From positions 124,001 to 188,000 of the forward strand of contig NZ_OY730230.1 in assembly GCF_963422545.1 (NCBI RefSeq): a stretch of 64,000 nt of DNA, written 5' to 3'. Origin of the DNA: an uncultured Flavobacterium sp. Its GTDB lineage: Bacteria > Bacteroidota > Bacteroidia > Flavobacteriales > Flavobacteriaceae. Position numbers and translations under genes: made by a program. Shown in pieces: positions 10,943 through 18,545 of this stretch. Under the pieces are notes generated by a model. That model was not told the DNA's origin. It made no database searches and saw only the letters and a list, made by a program, of their open reading frames with translations. The stretch's first letter is position 1. Each line of letters begins with the position of its first letter.

Positions 10943-11751
10943 CTATATGGTAAAACATAACAATTCTTTTTCCAATCGTATTGATTATTGTATGGCGGAT
11001 CATTTTCGCTGAAAAAATCAATAATTGTATCCTCGCTACCGCAAATTGTGGTTCCTAGAAAACTTATACGATCTATATTTTCTTTAAAGAAATTTTTTAA
11101 AGATTTGTTTTCATCAATATTACAAATAATTGAATTTTCACCTATCAGGGAAGAACAATTCTCTAAACCATATAATTTAATAAAGTACATTTTGGGAACG
11201 AGGTCATCAATATATTCTAATCCATATGGCACTACTAAAGAATCTATTTTAGCTCTAATTTCGGAATAAGTCAAATTAGATGAATTTTTCAATAATATTA
11301 GTATTTTATGATGGTCTAATGTAGATACTGTTTTGTGTATAATATTGATTACGGAATCTTCTATCTGTCTATTATCAATACTATCTTTTTTCCAAGTTTT
11401 AATGTATTCTGTTCTTGTTTCAACAGTTATTCCTTTTCTAAATAATTTTAAATTGACTTGAGCAGGAATTTTTTTTGTTTTAAGAACTTGTGGTTCATTA
11501 TTTTTATGATCTACATATATAATTGTGTAGTTGTTGTTGTCTTTGTTTTTAAAATAGTAATAATGGTTTTTCTTATTGTAGTCTGCTGTAATCGCAGGGA
11601 TTTCAAAACCTTCAAGAGTTACTTTTGCATCGTCAATATTTTTCCCTGTTTTGGCATCTTCCAGATATATTTTTATTGCCGGCGTTGCATTTTCTTGTGC
11701 TGAGATGTAAAATGATGATAATGCAAAAAAGAGGATTGCTAACTGTTTCAT
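10918..11751 (-). CDS. Secreted propeptide-like protein, 5' part of a split gene
   Basis: The 277-residue product starts with a clear signal peptide (MKQLAILFFALSSFYISAQ). It continues with a carboxypeptidase-regulatory-like beta domain (about 25-110) and a segment (about 145-250) with the look of a subtilase propeptide: an ILLKNSS start, repeated alpha/beta pattern, and then the NDPPYNNQY phrase that in secreted subtilases sits just before the catalytic domain. No catalytic domain follows. The gene is first in the block ending with the subtilase and metalloprotease. The last residues (KKKQKNF) come from A-runs and are probably out of frame. It may act as a chaperone or inhibitor of the neighbouring subtilase; this is inference. 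Confidence 0.7.
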   Translation of the reverse strand: MKQLAILFFALSSFYISAQENATPAIKIYLEDAKTGKNIDDAKVTLEGFEIPAITADYNKKNHYYYFKNKDNNNYTIIYVDHKNNEPQVLKTKKIPAQVNLKLFRKGITVETRTEYIKTWKKDSIDNRQIEDSVINIIHKTVSTLDHHKILILLKNSSNLTYSEIRAKIDSLVVPYGLEYIDDLVPKMYFIKLYGLENCSSLIGENSIICNIDENKSLKNFFKENIDRISFLGTTICGSEDTIIDFFSENDPPYNNQYDWKKNCYVLPYRKKKQKNF

Positions 11752-11887
11752 AGTAGGTGTGGTATGTTAAAATGGTTGGGACAGGTATTATTAAAAAGCT
11801 TTGATTCTAAAATCATAGAAAACTTTCTTATGCTAATTTAATAACAATAACCAAAAAAATGACCACTTTTATATAATTATCCACTTG

Positions 11888-12379
11888 TTAAAATAACCTA
11901 TAGAATTTTGATATAAATCTTAAACAATAATAAACCAACACCAGTAAAAAAATCCTCCCCAACCATATCTGCACTTTTTGCCAAAAGGAGAGTTGATTAA
12001 CAAATTTTGTAGTATTGATTGTTTTTACTTCGACCTCTTTTATTTGTTGAGATTTCCAATGGGCATACAGCTTTTGTTCTTCCAGCTGACAATCTACCAT
12101 TAGCTTATTGTTATCAAGGCGAACCTTTGGGCTTTTTAAGCTACGCCCCGGTTCGGCTTGAGTAACATTTTGTATGATGATTTTCCCGCTCTGGCATGCT
12201 AGTAATGCTCTGAATGAGCTGCTGTCTTTTTCGATTTTAAAAACAGTATCGTGAAGCGTTTCTTTGATGGTGATTGTCTTGGTTTTGTCTTCGCTTAGAA
12301 CCGGTTTCGGGCTTGAGCACGAAACCAGAACTAAGACTAAGAAAAACAAAAAAACAATTCGTTTTAGATTTCTGGTCAT
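11888..12379 (-). CDS. Unimolecular spanin-like lipoprotein, copy 1
   Basis: The 163-residue protein has a hydrophobic leader ending in the lipobox LVSC (about residues 18-21), a periplasmic middle, and a C-terminal membrane helix around WLGRIFLLVLVYYCLRF. An N-terminal outer-membrane lipid anchor plus a C-terminal inner-membrane helix is the architecture of phage unimolecular spanins, which fuse outer and inner membranes in the last step of lysis. It is closely similar along its whole length to the copy at 15504-15995, including the shared block NVTQAEPGRSLKSPKVRL. This copy lacks adjacent endolysin and holin genes, suggesting a duplicated module that lost the rest. Confidence 0.6.
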   Translation of the reverse strand: MTRNLKRIVFLFFLVLVLVSCSSPKPVLSEDKTKTITIKETLHDTVFKIEKDSSSFRALLACQSGKIIIQNVTQAEPGRSLKSPKVRLDNNKLMVDCQLEEQKLYAHWKSQQIKEVEVKTINTTKFVNQLSFWQKVQIWLGRIFLLVLVYYCLRFISKFYRLF

Positions 12380-12439
12380 ATTGTATATTTTGAAGTTTAC
12401 AGGGAGGAGAGTGGTATTCTCTGCTTGTTAGCTAGCAGT

Positions 12440-12552
12440 TGTTTCCCATTGAGACAGCAAAGATTGACCGAAAGTTGCTGTTAAAAAAATAGATGCAAGG
12501 CACTTGTACTCATGTGTTCTTATACTATACAAAGTTGTAAAGCAAGTAAACT
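12440..12552. repeat. Conserved 113-bp upstream element, copy 1
   Basis: This 113-bp stretch aligns without gaps to 16872-16984, with about 86 identical bases by hand count. Both copies lie upstream of minus-strand lysis-type genes (the spanin-like gene here, the holin-like gene there). The end nearest 12552 is the most conserved (TGTAAAGCAAGTAAACT in both). It is probably a shared promoter or regulatory leader copied with the module. Confidence 0.65.
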
Positions 12553-12615
12553 ATAGTTTATTCCTGAAATCATCAATAGTGATTCGTATCTGTAACTATT
12601 TAAAAGATTTGTTTA

Positions 12616-12858
12616 TCAAAGTTTAGTTTGTTTATTGATGGCATCTTCTACCTTTTTTAATTCAATAGTTACAGAAGTACACAAGATTTCATAAAGAGTT
12701 GTGCGGGAAATAGGGTAGACGGGACAAATATATTTTCGCCAAACTACAGTAGTAGGAATATCTTCGGTTTTGTGTTTATAATACAGATCTTTAATAAGTT
12801 TGTAGCGCAATAATTTGTTCCTTTGTGTGCCCAGGCTTCTGTTGGTTGATATTGACAT
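12616..12858 (-). CDS. Small phage-like protein of unknown function
   Basis: This 80-residue, basic protein without membrane segments contains PTTVVWRKYICPVYPISRTT, reminiscent of small regulatory-region proteins of Bacteroidota Mu-like prophages. It is the last of a series of small minus-strand genes divergent from the XRE regulator. The function is unknown. Confidence 0.5.
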   Translation of the reverse strand: MSISTNRSLGTQRNKLLRYKLIKDLYYKHKTEDIPTTVVWRKYICPVYPISRTTLYEILCTSVTIELKKVEDAINKQTKL

Positions 12859-13048
12859 AAGATTTAAGAATAAATAATATAGTTGAATTAGTATTTAGTT
12901 TTTAGGCATAGTTGTCCTTGATTGTTTTAAAGAATCTTTGAAACAATTTGCGGTATTAAATGATGTAATCATTTAATAATGAATGTAAATAGGGGGAAGC
13001 GAAGATTTAATTTTATCTCAGAAATGATATAATCACTTAAAGCAATAA

Positions 13049-13249
13049 TTAACCTTTATAAGTTGCTTTTGTATGTTTTTTAAATCGGGAATTCTTAATA
13101 ACTATAGTTTCATACTGAATAAAAGCCTGAAGTTCTTTAAGTGATAAATTACAGCTGTATACCCAGTTTCCTTGTGGATCTTTAGAGATGGTTCGGCCAT
13201 TTATTTCGTAGCTTTTATGATCTGTAATCGGTTTTATCCTTACGCTCAT
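13049..13249 (-). CDS. Small hypothetical protein of the phage-like operon
   Basis: The 66-residue product contains YEINGRTISKDPQGNWVYSC and a basic tail. It overlaps the end of the preceding membrane-protein gene by 35 bases, which supports co-transcription. No family is recognised; the composition is plausible for a real small protein. Confidence 0.5.
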   Translation of the reverse strand: MSVRIKPITDHKSYEINGRTISKDPQGNWVYSCNLSLKELQAFIQYETIVIKNSRFKKHTKATYKG

Positions 13250-13382
13250 TTTTATATTGTTTAAATGTTGTATTTATTTTAAAATTTAGCCACTCACGAA
13301 ATAATAATATAGGTTTGAGGTTTGTAATAATTAGCAGGAAAGCTAGTAGTAATATGGTACTGATGTTGTTAGTTGATTCCAT
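13215..13382 (-). CDS. Small single-pass membrane protein
   Basis: Starting at the ATG at 13382 gives 55 residues beginning MESTNNISTILLLAFLLIIT, with one membrane helix and a basic cytoplasmic tail. I prefer this start over an upstream one at 13454 because it lies one base after the stop of the previous gene. The position in a phage-like operon would suit a membrane regulator or holin-like factor, but that is a guess. Confidence 0.5.
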   Translation of the reverse strand: MESTNNISTILLLAFLLIITNLKPILLFREWLNFKINTTFKQYKNERKDKTDYRS

Positions 13383-13383
13383 T

Positions 13384-13665
13384 TTATAAATCTGTTTCTG
13401 GTTTTTCGTAATCAAAAGGATCCTGATTAGTTGGTTTATAGTTATAAATAGCAATTAGTCTTGTTACTTCCTGTATTTTGGCTTCTATTAGTGCAGAAAC
13501 TGGTTTGGGATCTGCTTCTGGTTCTGAGAGTATATGTAACCATTGAAATCGTTCCTGATTAATACAAATTCTTTCGCCTACAGTAAATGTTTTTATTTTT
13601 TCGGTACAAAACTGGAGTGACAAATAAAGTGCTGCAATTCGATTTTTTATTTCAATATTATTCAT
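13384..13665 (-). CDS. Small hypothetical protein of the phage-like operon
   Basis: This is a 93-residue acidic, mostly helical protein without signal or membrane segment. Its ATG overlaps the stop of the 46-residue gene upstream by eight bases, and its stop is followed one base later by the membrane-protein ATG. The tight packing is typical of phage early operons. No family is recognised. Confidence 0.55.
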   Translation of the reverse strand: MNNIEIKNRIAALYLSLQFCTEKIKTFTVGERICINQERFQWLHILSEPEADPKPVSALIEAKIQEVTRLIAIYNYKPTNQDPFDYEKPETDL

Positions 13666-13798
13666 GACTTCTATCTAATAATACGGTTCTTAATTTCTTT
13701 AGGTCTGATTCTATTAAATTGCGTTCAGGACTATATAAGTTTTCCAATAGCCAGGTTTCTAATTCCTGAATTTTTGCTTCTATCTGAGGTTTTGTCAT
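13658..13798 (-). CDS. Very small first gene of the phage-like operon
   Basis: The ATG at 13798 opens a 46-residue frame starting MTKPQIEAKIQELETWLLEN and ending at 13658. It is helical and charged, and its 3' end overlaps the next gene by eight bases. It is the first gene divergent from the XRE regulator, about 240 bp away, so it is likely controlled by the operator cluster between them. Confidence 0.5.
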   Translation of the reverse strand: MTKPQIEAKIQELETWLLENLYSPERNLIESDLKKLRTVLLDRSHE

Positions 13799-13959
13799 TT
13801 TTTAATTGTTTATTATTGGTTAAGTGTTTTCTATAATTGAAAAGGATTCTTTTTTGTAAGAATCAGCGTATTATGTTCTTCCTCAAGGCTGTTTTATTAG
13901 TTTTTTCATTGATTTTTGATAATATGCTCCATTAATTTTTAGTAACTTTGCCTTTGAAT

Positions 13960-14017
13960 TCGAAACAAATATCGAAACTTATTTCGATTAAACAAATAAA
14001 TTCGAATTATTTTTCGA
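13960..14017. promoter_or_regulatory. Cluster of five TCGA half-sites, candidate operator
   Basis: TCGA flanked by A/T occurs at 13960, 13972, 13984, 14002 and 14014, with spacings of 12, 12, 18 and 12 bp. The pair at 13972-13987 forms TCGAAACTTATTTCGA. The cluster lies just before the regulator ATG at 14041 and between divergent genes, the classical place for autoregulatory operators. An exact inverted copy of the 16-mer lies inside the regulator gene at 14204-14219. Confidence 0.6.
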
Positions 14018-14040
14018 TATTATTTTTTAATACGTTAGTT

Positions 14041-14514
14041 ATGAGTGTTATAAGTGAAAAGATTAATGATATAGCCATTAAAGAGTACAAAGGAAACAAT
14101 AGTGCCTTTGCAAAAGTGATGGGTACAAGTGAAGCTAATATTCGTAATTACAGAAAAGGAACATTGCCTAAACTTGATTTTGTAGTTAAATTACACGAGG
14201 TATTCGAAATAAGTTTCGATTCTCTTTTGTCAGAAAAAAGTAATGAGCATAAATCTAAAATTAAAGTAGATAAACGCTCAATTGATGAGGAGTCCTTAGA
14301 CTATAAAATGTTAAGGTCCGAAAATGAATTACTAAAAGAGAAATTACAATTTCAGAACGAGCAAATAGAGTTTTATAAAAATCAGATAACATTTTTGACA
14401 ACGCAAATTCCTGAGAATAAAGCCCTGAACGCAAAAGAAATTGAGGACGGGCTTAACATCATTGACGAAATTGAAAATCTTTCTTTAAAGAAATCAATTA
14501 AATCAGTTAAGTGA
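14041..14514 (+). CDS. XRE-type helix-turn-helix transcription regulator
   Basis: Taking the ATG at 14041 gives 157 residues; an in-frame start at 13948 would place the operator-like repeats inside the gene and is less likely. The N-terminal 65 residues read as an XRE helix-turn-helix (NNSAFAKVMGTSEANIRNYR), and residues 85-125 form a coiled coil likely used for dimerisation. It is divergent from a set of tiny genes and flanked by lysis-type modules, as for a CI-like repressor in a reduced prophage or domesticated phage element. There is no obvious self-cleavage peptidase domain, so induction would not be by simple RecA-stimulated cleavage. Confidence 0.75.
   Translation: MSVISEKINDIAIKEYKGNNSAFAKVMGTSEANIRNYRKGTLPKLDFVVKLHEVFEISFDSLLSEKSNEHKSKIKVDKRSIDEESLDYKMLRSENELLKEKLQFQNEQIEFYKNQITFLTTQIPENKALNAKEIEDGLNIIDEIENLSLKKSIKSVK
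14204..14219. promoter_or_regulatory. Intragenic inverted copy of the operator 16-mer
   Basis: TCGAAATAAGTTTCGA is the exact reverse complement of TCGAAACTTATTTCGA at 13972-13987. The centres are 232 bp apart, and the site lies within the regulator coding region. A distal site of this kind could allow DNA looping or roadblock autoregulation. Confidence 0.5.
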
Positions 14515-14619
14515 TTCCTTTTCGCAAATTAGCAAAGCTTCTAAAAGCTCAATGCAAATTTTTCCTTCAAGAAATAACTTACGCAACAATTTAAGATACT
14601 CTAATTTTCTGGGAGGCAT
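14506..14619 (-). CDS. Possible 37-residue protein, weak
   Basis: A minus-strand frame starting MPPRKLEYLKLLRKLFLEGK overlaps the 3' end of the regulator by nine bases in a convergent arrangement. It is amphipathic and ends at 14506. There is no homology or ribosome-site evidence, so it may be chance. Confidence 0.25.
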
Positions 14620-15503
14620 TGTTTATGTTTTTTAGGTTTGAGAAGTAAAATTCGGAATCGGAATAATTCAAAACTTGAGGTTTCCCGTAAAAGCGCTGAT
14701 ATCTTCCGCTTTTTTTTTAGCTTGAAAAAGCTAAGTATTTGTTATTTTTAAAGTTAATTATTGCTAATTATTTTTTGACTTGTCAGTTTTTTAACTCATT
14801 TTTCAAAAAAACTACATTTGATAAAAATTGGTATACCATTTTTGCTCTGTATTATGTTGCTTTTCTTATTAAAAAAGGGTTAAACTTTTTTTAAAGAATA
14901 ACCCTGAAATGTTAAAATGAAATTTTTGAGATAACTCCTAATAAAATTGAAGAATCTAATTACTTCAATCTTTATATAATATTGATGGTTTGATTGTAAA
15001 TCTTCCAATAAATTCCAAGGCAAATTTTGATGTTTTTTAATTGGTTTTTGTTCCTGAGGCAACTGCTGTTGCAAAACCTGCAGGAACAATAAACCATAAT
15101 AAGTTTTATTTTTTAAGTAACATCTATGCCGCAATCTCCAAAAGCAAAGCTCCCCAATGCTTGCCAATATTGATTAGCGGCAATTCGATAATCATCATTT
15201 TGCTAAACTCTCTAGAACTTCCTCTACAAAATCAGTTCTAAAAAACGTAATTCTTTGACGATATCAGATGTTATATTTTTTTGCCGGATGATTACAGGAG
15301 CGGAATTAGTGATGTAAAAGTTACGTTTTCATAAATCTCTATATAAAGTATCTTATATATAGTCCCTGGAAATAATGTTGTTAGGGACAAAGGATGAGGT
15401 TTATGTTGTCATTTTCCACTCCTGCTTGTGGCCACAATGAATCATCTCTTTCAAATGTTTTTGATTTTTTATAGACTAGCTTTAGTCAGTATAATTTTTA
15501 ATT
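14620..15503. other. Gene-poor stretch with possible decayed sequence
   Basis: About 880 bp without a convincing gene. A 95-codon minus frame at 14880-15167 has unusual composition, and coding-like words also occur in other frames (ANQYWQALGSFAFGDC), so it may be remains of a broken gene. A hairpin at 14689-14713 (AAAAGCG/CGCTTTT) followed by T-runs could terminate plus-strand transcription from the regulator. Confidence 0.4.
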
Positions 15504-15995
15504 TTAAATAGTTTTTTTTAATTTAATGGCAAATCTGACACAGTAATAGAGTAGAAGTATTAGAAAGATTCTTCCAAGCCAGATTTGTACTTTTTGCCAA
15601 AAAGTTAAGTAATTAATAAACTTGGTTGTATTTATGGTTCTAACCTGAATATCTCTCACTTGTTTTGATTTCCAATAGGCATATAACTTTTGTTTTTTCA
15701 GTTCGCAATCTACATTTAGTTTATTGTTCTCAAGACGAACCTTTGGGCTTTTTAAGCTACGCCCTGGTTCGGCTTGAGTAACATTTTTAAAAACTACTTT
15801 CCCATTTTGACATTCTAGTAATGCTTCATATAAACTACTGTCTTTTTGTATCTTAAAAACAGTATCATGTACTATTTCTTTTATGGTAACGGTATGTATT
15901 TTGTTTTCGCTTAGAACCGGTTTCGGGCCTGAGCACGAAACCAGAACTAAGACTAAAAAAAACAAAAAAACAATTCGTTCTATATTTTTATTCAT
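15504..15995 (-). CDS. Unimolecular spanin-like lipoprotein, copy 2
   Basis: The 163-residue product, equal in length to its paralogue at 11888-12379, has the same layout: leader with lipobox LVSC, periplasmic region with a conserved TQAEPGRSLKSPKVRL block, and a C-terminal helix (IWLGRIFLILLLYYCVRF). Here it follows the endolysin and holin-like genes in the order holin, endolysin, spanin, the standard phage lysis cassette order. This supports a role in outer-membrane disruption. The spanin call rests on topology and context, not on sequence identity to a characterised spanin. Confidence 0.65.
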   Translation of the reverse strand: MNKNIERIVFLFFLVLVLVSCSGPKPVLSENKIHTVTIKEIVHDTVFKIQKDSSLYEALLECQNGKVVFKNVTQAEPGRSLKSPKVRLENNKLNVDCELKKQKLYAYWKSKQVRDIQVRTINTTKFINYLTFWQKVQIWLGRIFLILLLYYCVRFAIKLKKTI

Positions 15996-16032
15996 TTGAT
16001 TTTGTTGGATTTAACTTGTAATAACTTCCGGC

Positions 16033-16485
16033 TTATAGTCTTAGAAATCCTTTTATGGTTTTGATATCTCTTTTGCGTCTACAAACCTTATAACCCTCAC
16101 GGCTTCCGGTATCATTTGTATTTCCTTCAATTGTATAAATAATATTATTTTCTACTTTTTCTACTATTCCGGTATGTCCCAAACCTTTACCGAGATCCAG
16201 AATAAAGATGTCACCAGCCTGTGGAATAGTTTTTACTAAAAGCGGACTTGAATTGTATTGATCTAATACGCCTCCGGTTTTCTTTAAAGGGTTTTTTAAT
16301 TTTGTTTGTACCGATGCATTTTGAGCACACCAATAAATAAAAGCCATGCACCAGGAATATCCTTTGGTAAGTCCTACGCTTTTTAAATAAATTTCAACTT
16401 CAGGGCCTGCGTTGCTGTATCTTGGAATTTCTTCTACACCAATTTGTGCAGTTGCAATTTCTAATGTTTTTTGAGCTAGTGTCAT
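16033..16485 (-). CDS. CHAP-type peptidoglycan hydrolase, likely endolysin
   Basis: This 150-residue single-domain enzyme begins MTLAQKTLEIATAQIGVEEI, as TIGR02594/CHAP amidase-like proteins do. It shows a catalytic Cys in YSWCMAF (about residue 46) and a His in LGHTGIVE (about 104), with EGNTN further on. It has no signal peptide, so it would need a holin to reach peptidoglycan. The ATG overlaps the end of the holin-like gene by four bases, and the spanin-like gene follows 37 bp later. The length and cytoplasmic form fit an endolysin rather than a cell-wall remodelling enzyme. Confidence 0.75.
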   Translation of the reverse strand: MTLAQKTLEIATAQIGVEEIPRYSNAGPEVEIYLKSVGLTKGYSWCMAFIYWCAQNASVQTKLKNPLKKTGGVLDQYNSSPLLVKTIPQAGDIFILDLGKGLGHTGIVEKVENNIIYTIEGNTNDTGSREGYKVCRRKRDIKTIKGFLRL

Positions 16486-16769
16486 TGTTGTTTTCCGTTT
16501 AATTGTTTGAATTTTTGTAACTCATCAACTAACTGTTGGTTGATTACCATTAGTTCTCTATGTTGTATTTCCATTTTTTTAATGGTTTCGGTTGCAGCCG
16601 TTAATCGGGCAGTAATATCGTCAAGCAGGTCACGATAATATTTTACTGCGCTAACAGCATTGTCAAGTTCAGCAGCTCTGTCTTGAGCTAGTGATTTTCT
16701 CATCGAGAATAACCAGGTAATAAAAGCGGCAAAAAATGCGGTAAGAGTTGGGTAAAGAAATTGTTCCAT
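16482..16769 (-). CDS. Holin-like membrane protein with coiled coil
   Basis: The 95-residue product has one N-terminal membrane helix (about residues 5-22, PTLTAFFAAFITWLF) followed by a long charged coiled coil (30-90). It is directly upstream of and overlaps the endolysin gene, the place of a holin or holin-associated protein. A single helix plus coiled coil is not a classical multi-pass holin but resembles several small phage lysis-accessory proteins. The upstream 113-bp element is shared with the other spanin-like gene. Confidence 0.55.
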   Translation of the reverse strand: MEQFLYPTLTAFFAAFITWLFSMRKSLAQDRAAELDNAVSAVKYYRDLLDDITARLTAATETIKKMEIQHRELMVINQQLVDELQKFKQLNGKQQ

Positions 16770-16871
16770 TTAATGATTGTTATAATACTTCAATATTTTC
16801 ATTTTCATTAAGGAAACAAGGGCTGTTATTTTAATAATTAAGTTCCCAATTCTCATTTCAATTTCAGCCGT

Positions 16872-16984
16872 TGTTTCCTTTTGAGATTACAAAGATTGGT
16901 TGAAAGTTCTTCTTGAAAAAATAGATGTGCGCCCCTTGTACAGTTATGTTCCAGAACTGTACAAAGCTGTAAAGCAAGTAAACT
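16872..16984. repeat. Conserved 113-bp upstream element, copy 2
   Basis: Ungapped match to 12440-12552. This copy also contains a perfect hairpin, TTGTACAGTT/AACTGTACAA, near 16936-16964, which is only partly kept in the other copy. It lies upstream of the holin-like gene. Confidence 0.65.
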
Positions 16985-17041
16985 GGAGATTATCTCTTGA
17001 AAGTTTTTTGCAATTAAGTAGATGAGATATATTCAAAAAAA

Positions 17042-17067
17042 AACACCAAAGTATTAACTTTGGTGTT
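17042..17067 (-). terminator. Terminator of the PepSY gene
   Basis: Perfect 11-bp arms AACACCAAAGT and ACTTTGGTGTT enclose an ATTA loop, followed on the minus strand by a T-run. It lies about 65 bp after the PepSY stop. Confidence 0.75.
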
Positions 17068-17130
17068 AGATGTATTTGCTATTTATATTACAGGAAATTG
17101 TCCTTAAATAGGTTCCTTAGTTAGTGGTAT

Positions 17131-18240
17131 TTATTGCTTTTTTTTCTTTCTTCCCAACCAGATCAAAAATCCTGTAATAGGCAATGTCGCGGCAAAAAGA
17201 CAGACCAAAAGCGCAATTATTTTAGTTGGTAAACCATAAATGCTTCCGGTGTGAATAGGGTAGTTTAAACGTTTTATTTTATCTCCCGTTGAAAAAGATT
17301 CGTAAGGTCTTGCTTCAATATTTTCGGCAGTATATTTATCAAAATAAGCAGCACTTGACTGATTTGGAATAGATATTTCTATATTCTCTTTAAGAACTAA
17401 AATACTATTGATTGTATCAGCAGGCATTCTAATTTGAATGTTTCCGGTGTACGGAAAAATACTATCCGCTTTATTATAAATACTTTGGTAGAAAGCAGTA
17501 TTATTGAGTTTTGGATCTATTTTTGTTGGGTTTTCAACTTTTGCAGAAGGCTTTTTTGTGGTTCCGTCAGCCAGAAAATAAATGCCATTTTGGAACCAGG
17601 TAAAAGCAAAAGATAATCCGGTTAGGGAAATAAGCAATAAAACTAAAAAACTATAAAAACCAAAAGTAGAGTGAAAATCCCAATTGACCCTTTTGAAAGA
17701 ACCGCTCCATTTTACTTTTAATCGATTCTTTAGATTTTTTATTTTTTTAGGCCACCACAAGATAATTCCGGAAATGAGCATAAAAGCAAAAATTAAACAA
17801 GAGATTCCCATAATAATTTCGCCAGCATCTCCCATCAATAATTGTCTGTGTATGGATAAAACAACAACAAAAAATCGGCTTTCCTGCGGAGTCGTTGCGA
17901 GAATTTTTCCAGTGTAAGGATCTATAGAAAAAAATTGTGCTTTTTTATCAGAATCTTTTCCTAAAATCTGGATTGTGCGCGAAGGATCATTAAAAGTATA
18001 AATACGAGTTATTTTTTTTATTGCGTATTTTTTTTGAAGAATATCTACACAGTAATCAATTGTTTTTTTTGAATTTCCTATTGTAGAAACATTATAATAT
18101 TCTGGATTTATGGCCTTGTCAATTTCTTTTTCAAAAACTAAAATACTTCCTGTTAATGCGGCAATAAAAACAATTAGACTAGAGCCAAGCCCAAACCATA
18201 AATGTAATTTGCCAATATTCTTTTTAAATTTTTTCTTCAT
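17131..18240 (-). CDS. PepSY-associated transmembrane protein of iron uptake
   Basis: This 369-residue inner-membrane protein has helices near residues 13-35, 140-162, 190-215 and 340-362, enclosing PepSY-like periplasmic regions. It starts KLHLWFGLGSSLIVFIAALT, the usual opening of this family, whose members sit beside siderophore receptors and include ferric-siderophore reductase-like proteins. It is divergent from the TonB receptor with a shared control region holding a palindrome of Fur-box type. Its probable role is releasing iron from the siderophore in the periplasm or at the inner membrane. Confidence 0.85.
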   Translation of the reverse strand: MKKKFKKNIGKLHLWFGLGSSLIVFIAALTGSILVFEKEIDKAINPEYYNVSTIGNSKKTIDYCVDILQKKYAIKKITRIYTFNDPSRTIQILGKDSDKKAQFFSIDPYTGKILATTPQESRFFVVVLSIHRQLLMGDAGEIIMGISCLIFAFMLISGIILWWPKKIKNLKNRLKVKWSGSFKRVNWDFHSTFGFYSFLVLLLISLTGLSFAFTWFQNGIYFLADGTTKKPSAKVENPTKIDPKLNNTAFYQSIYNKADSIFPYTGNIQIRMPADTINSILVLKENIEISIPNQSSAAYFDKYTAENIEARPYESFSTGDKIKRLNYPIHTGSIYGLPTKIIALLVCLFAATLPITGFLIWLGRKKKKQ

Positions 18241-18361
18241 ATGTATGCCTTTATCTGGAATCTATAGTTTTGAATTGAAAAAATAGATTCATCAAATTGA
18301 TTTTGTTAATCTTATAATAGTGTAATATCATCTATATAAAATTCTCGCGCAAATTTAGACT

Positions 18362-18376
18362 TATTTAGACTAAATA
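18362..18376. promoter_or_regulatory. Palindrome of Fur-box type between PepSY and TonB genes
   Basis: TATTTAGACTAAATA is a perfect 7-1-7 palindrome. A very similar site lies at 32587-32603 at the other divergent promoter of the siderophore locus. A TAAATTTG element (the complement at 18350-18357) fits a minus-strand -7 box close to it. Regulation by Fur is inferred from gene content. Confidence 0.55.
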
Positions 18377-18460
18377 TACGTAATGTTGAAAAAAAATCTT
18401 GGTTTCTGTTGAGTAGATAGCACGAAAAATACAACTCGATAGAATTAATAGAAATATTAC

Positions 18461-18492
18461 TTGTTAAACAACTATTAATTTTTATTTTTGCA
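18461..18492 (+). promoter_or_regulatory. Bacteroidota-type promoter of the TonB receptor gene
   Basis: TTG (18461-18463), a 21-bp spacer and TATTTTTG (18485-18492) match the Bacteroidota TTG/TAnnTTTG consensus. It lies 54 bp before the ATG. Confidence 0.6.
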
Positions 18493-18545
18493 TTGTTTTT
18501 ATTGATTCTAAATAAAAACAAAACACTAACCAAAAATATAAATCA

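Noticed and set aside
13948..14040. N-terminal extension of the XRE regulator
   Set aside because: It would encode the operator-like repeats and gives an atypical hydrophobic tail before the helix-turn-helix domain.
14880..15241. Overlapping opposite-strand frames of 95 and 66 codons
   Set aside because: Neither has family motifs, convincing composition or neighbour support; coding-like words are scattered in several frames, so at most this is a decayed gene.
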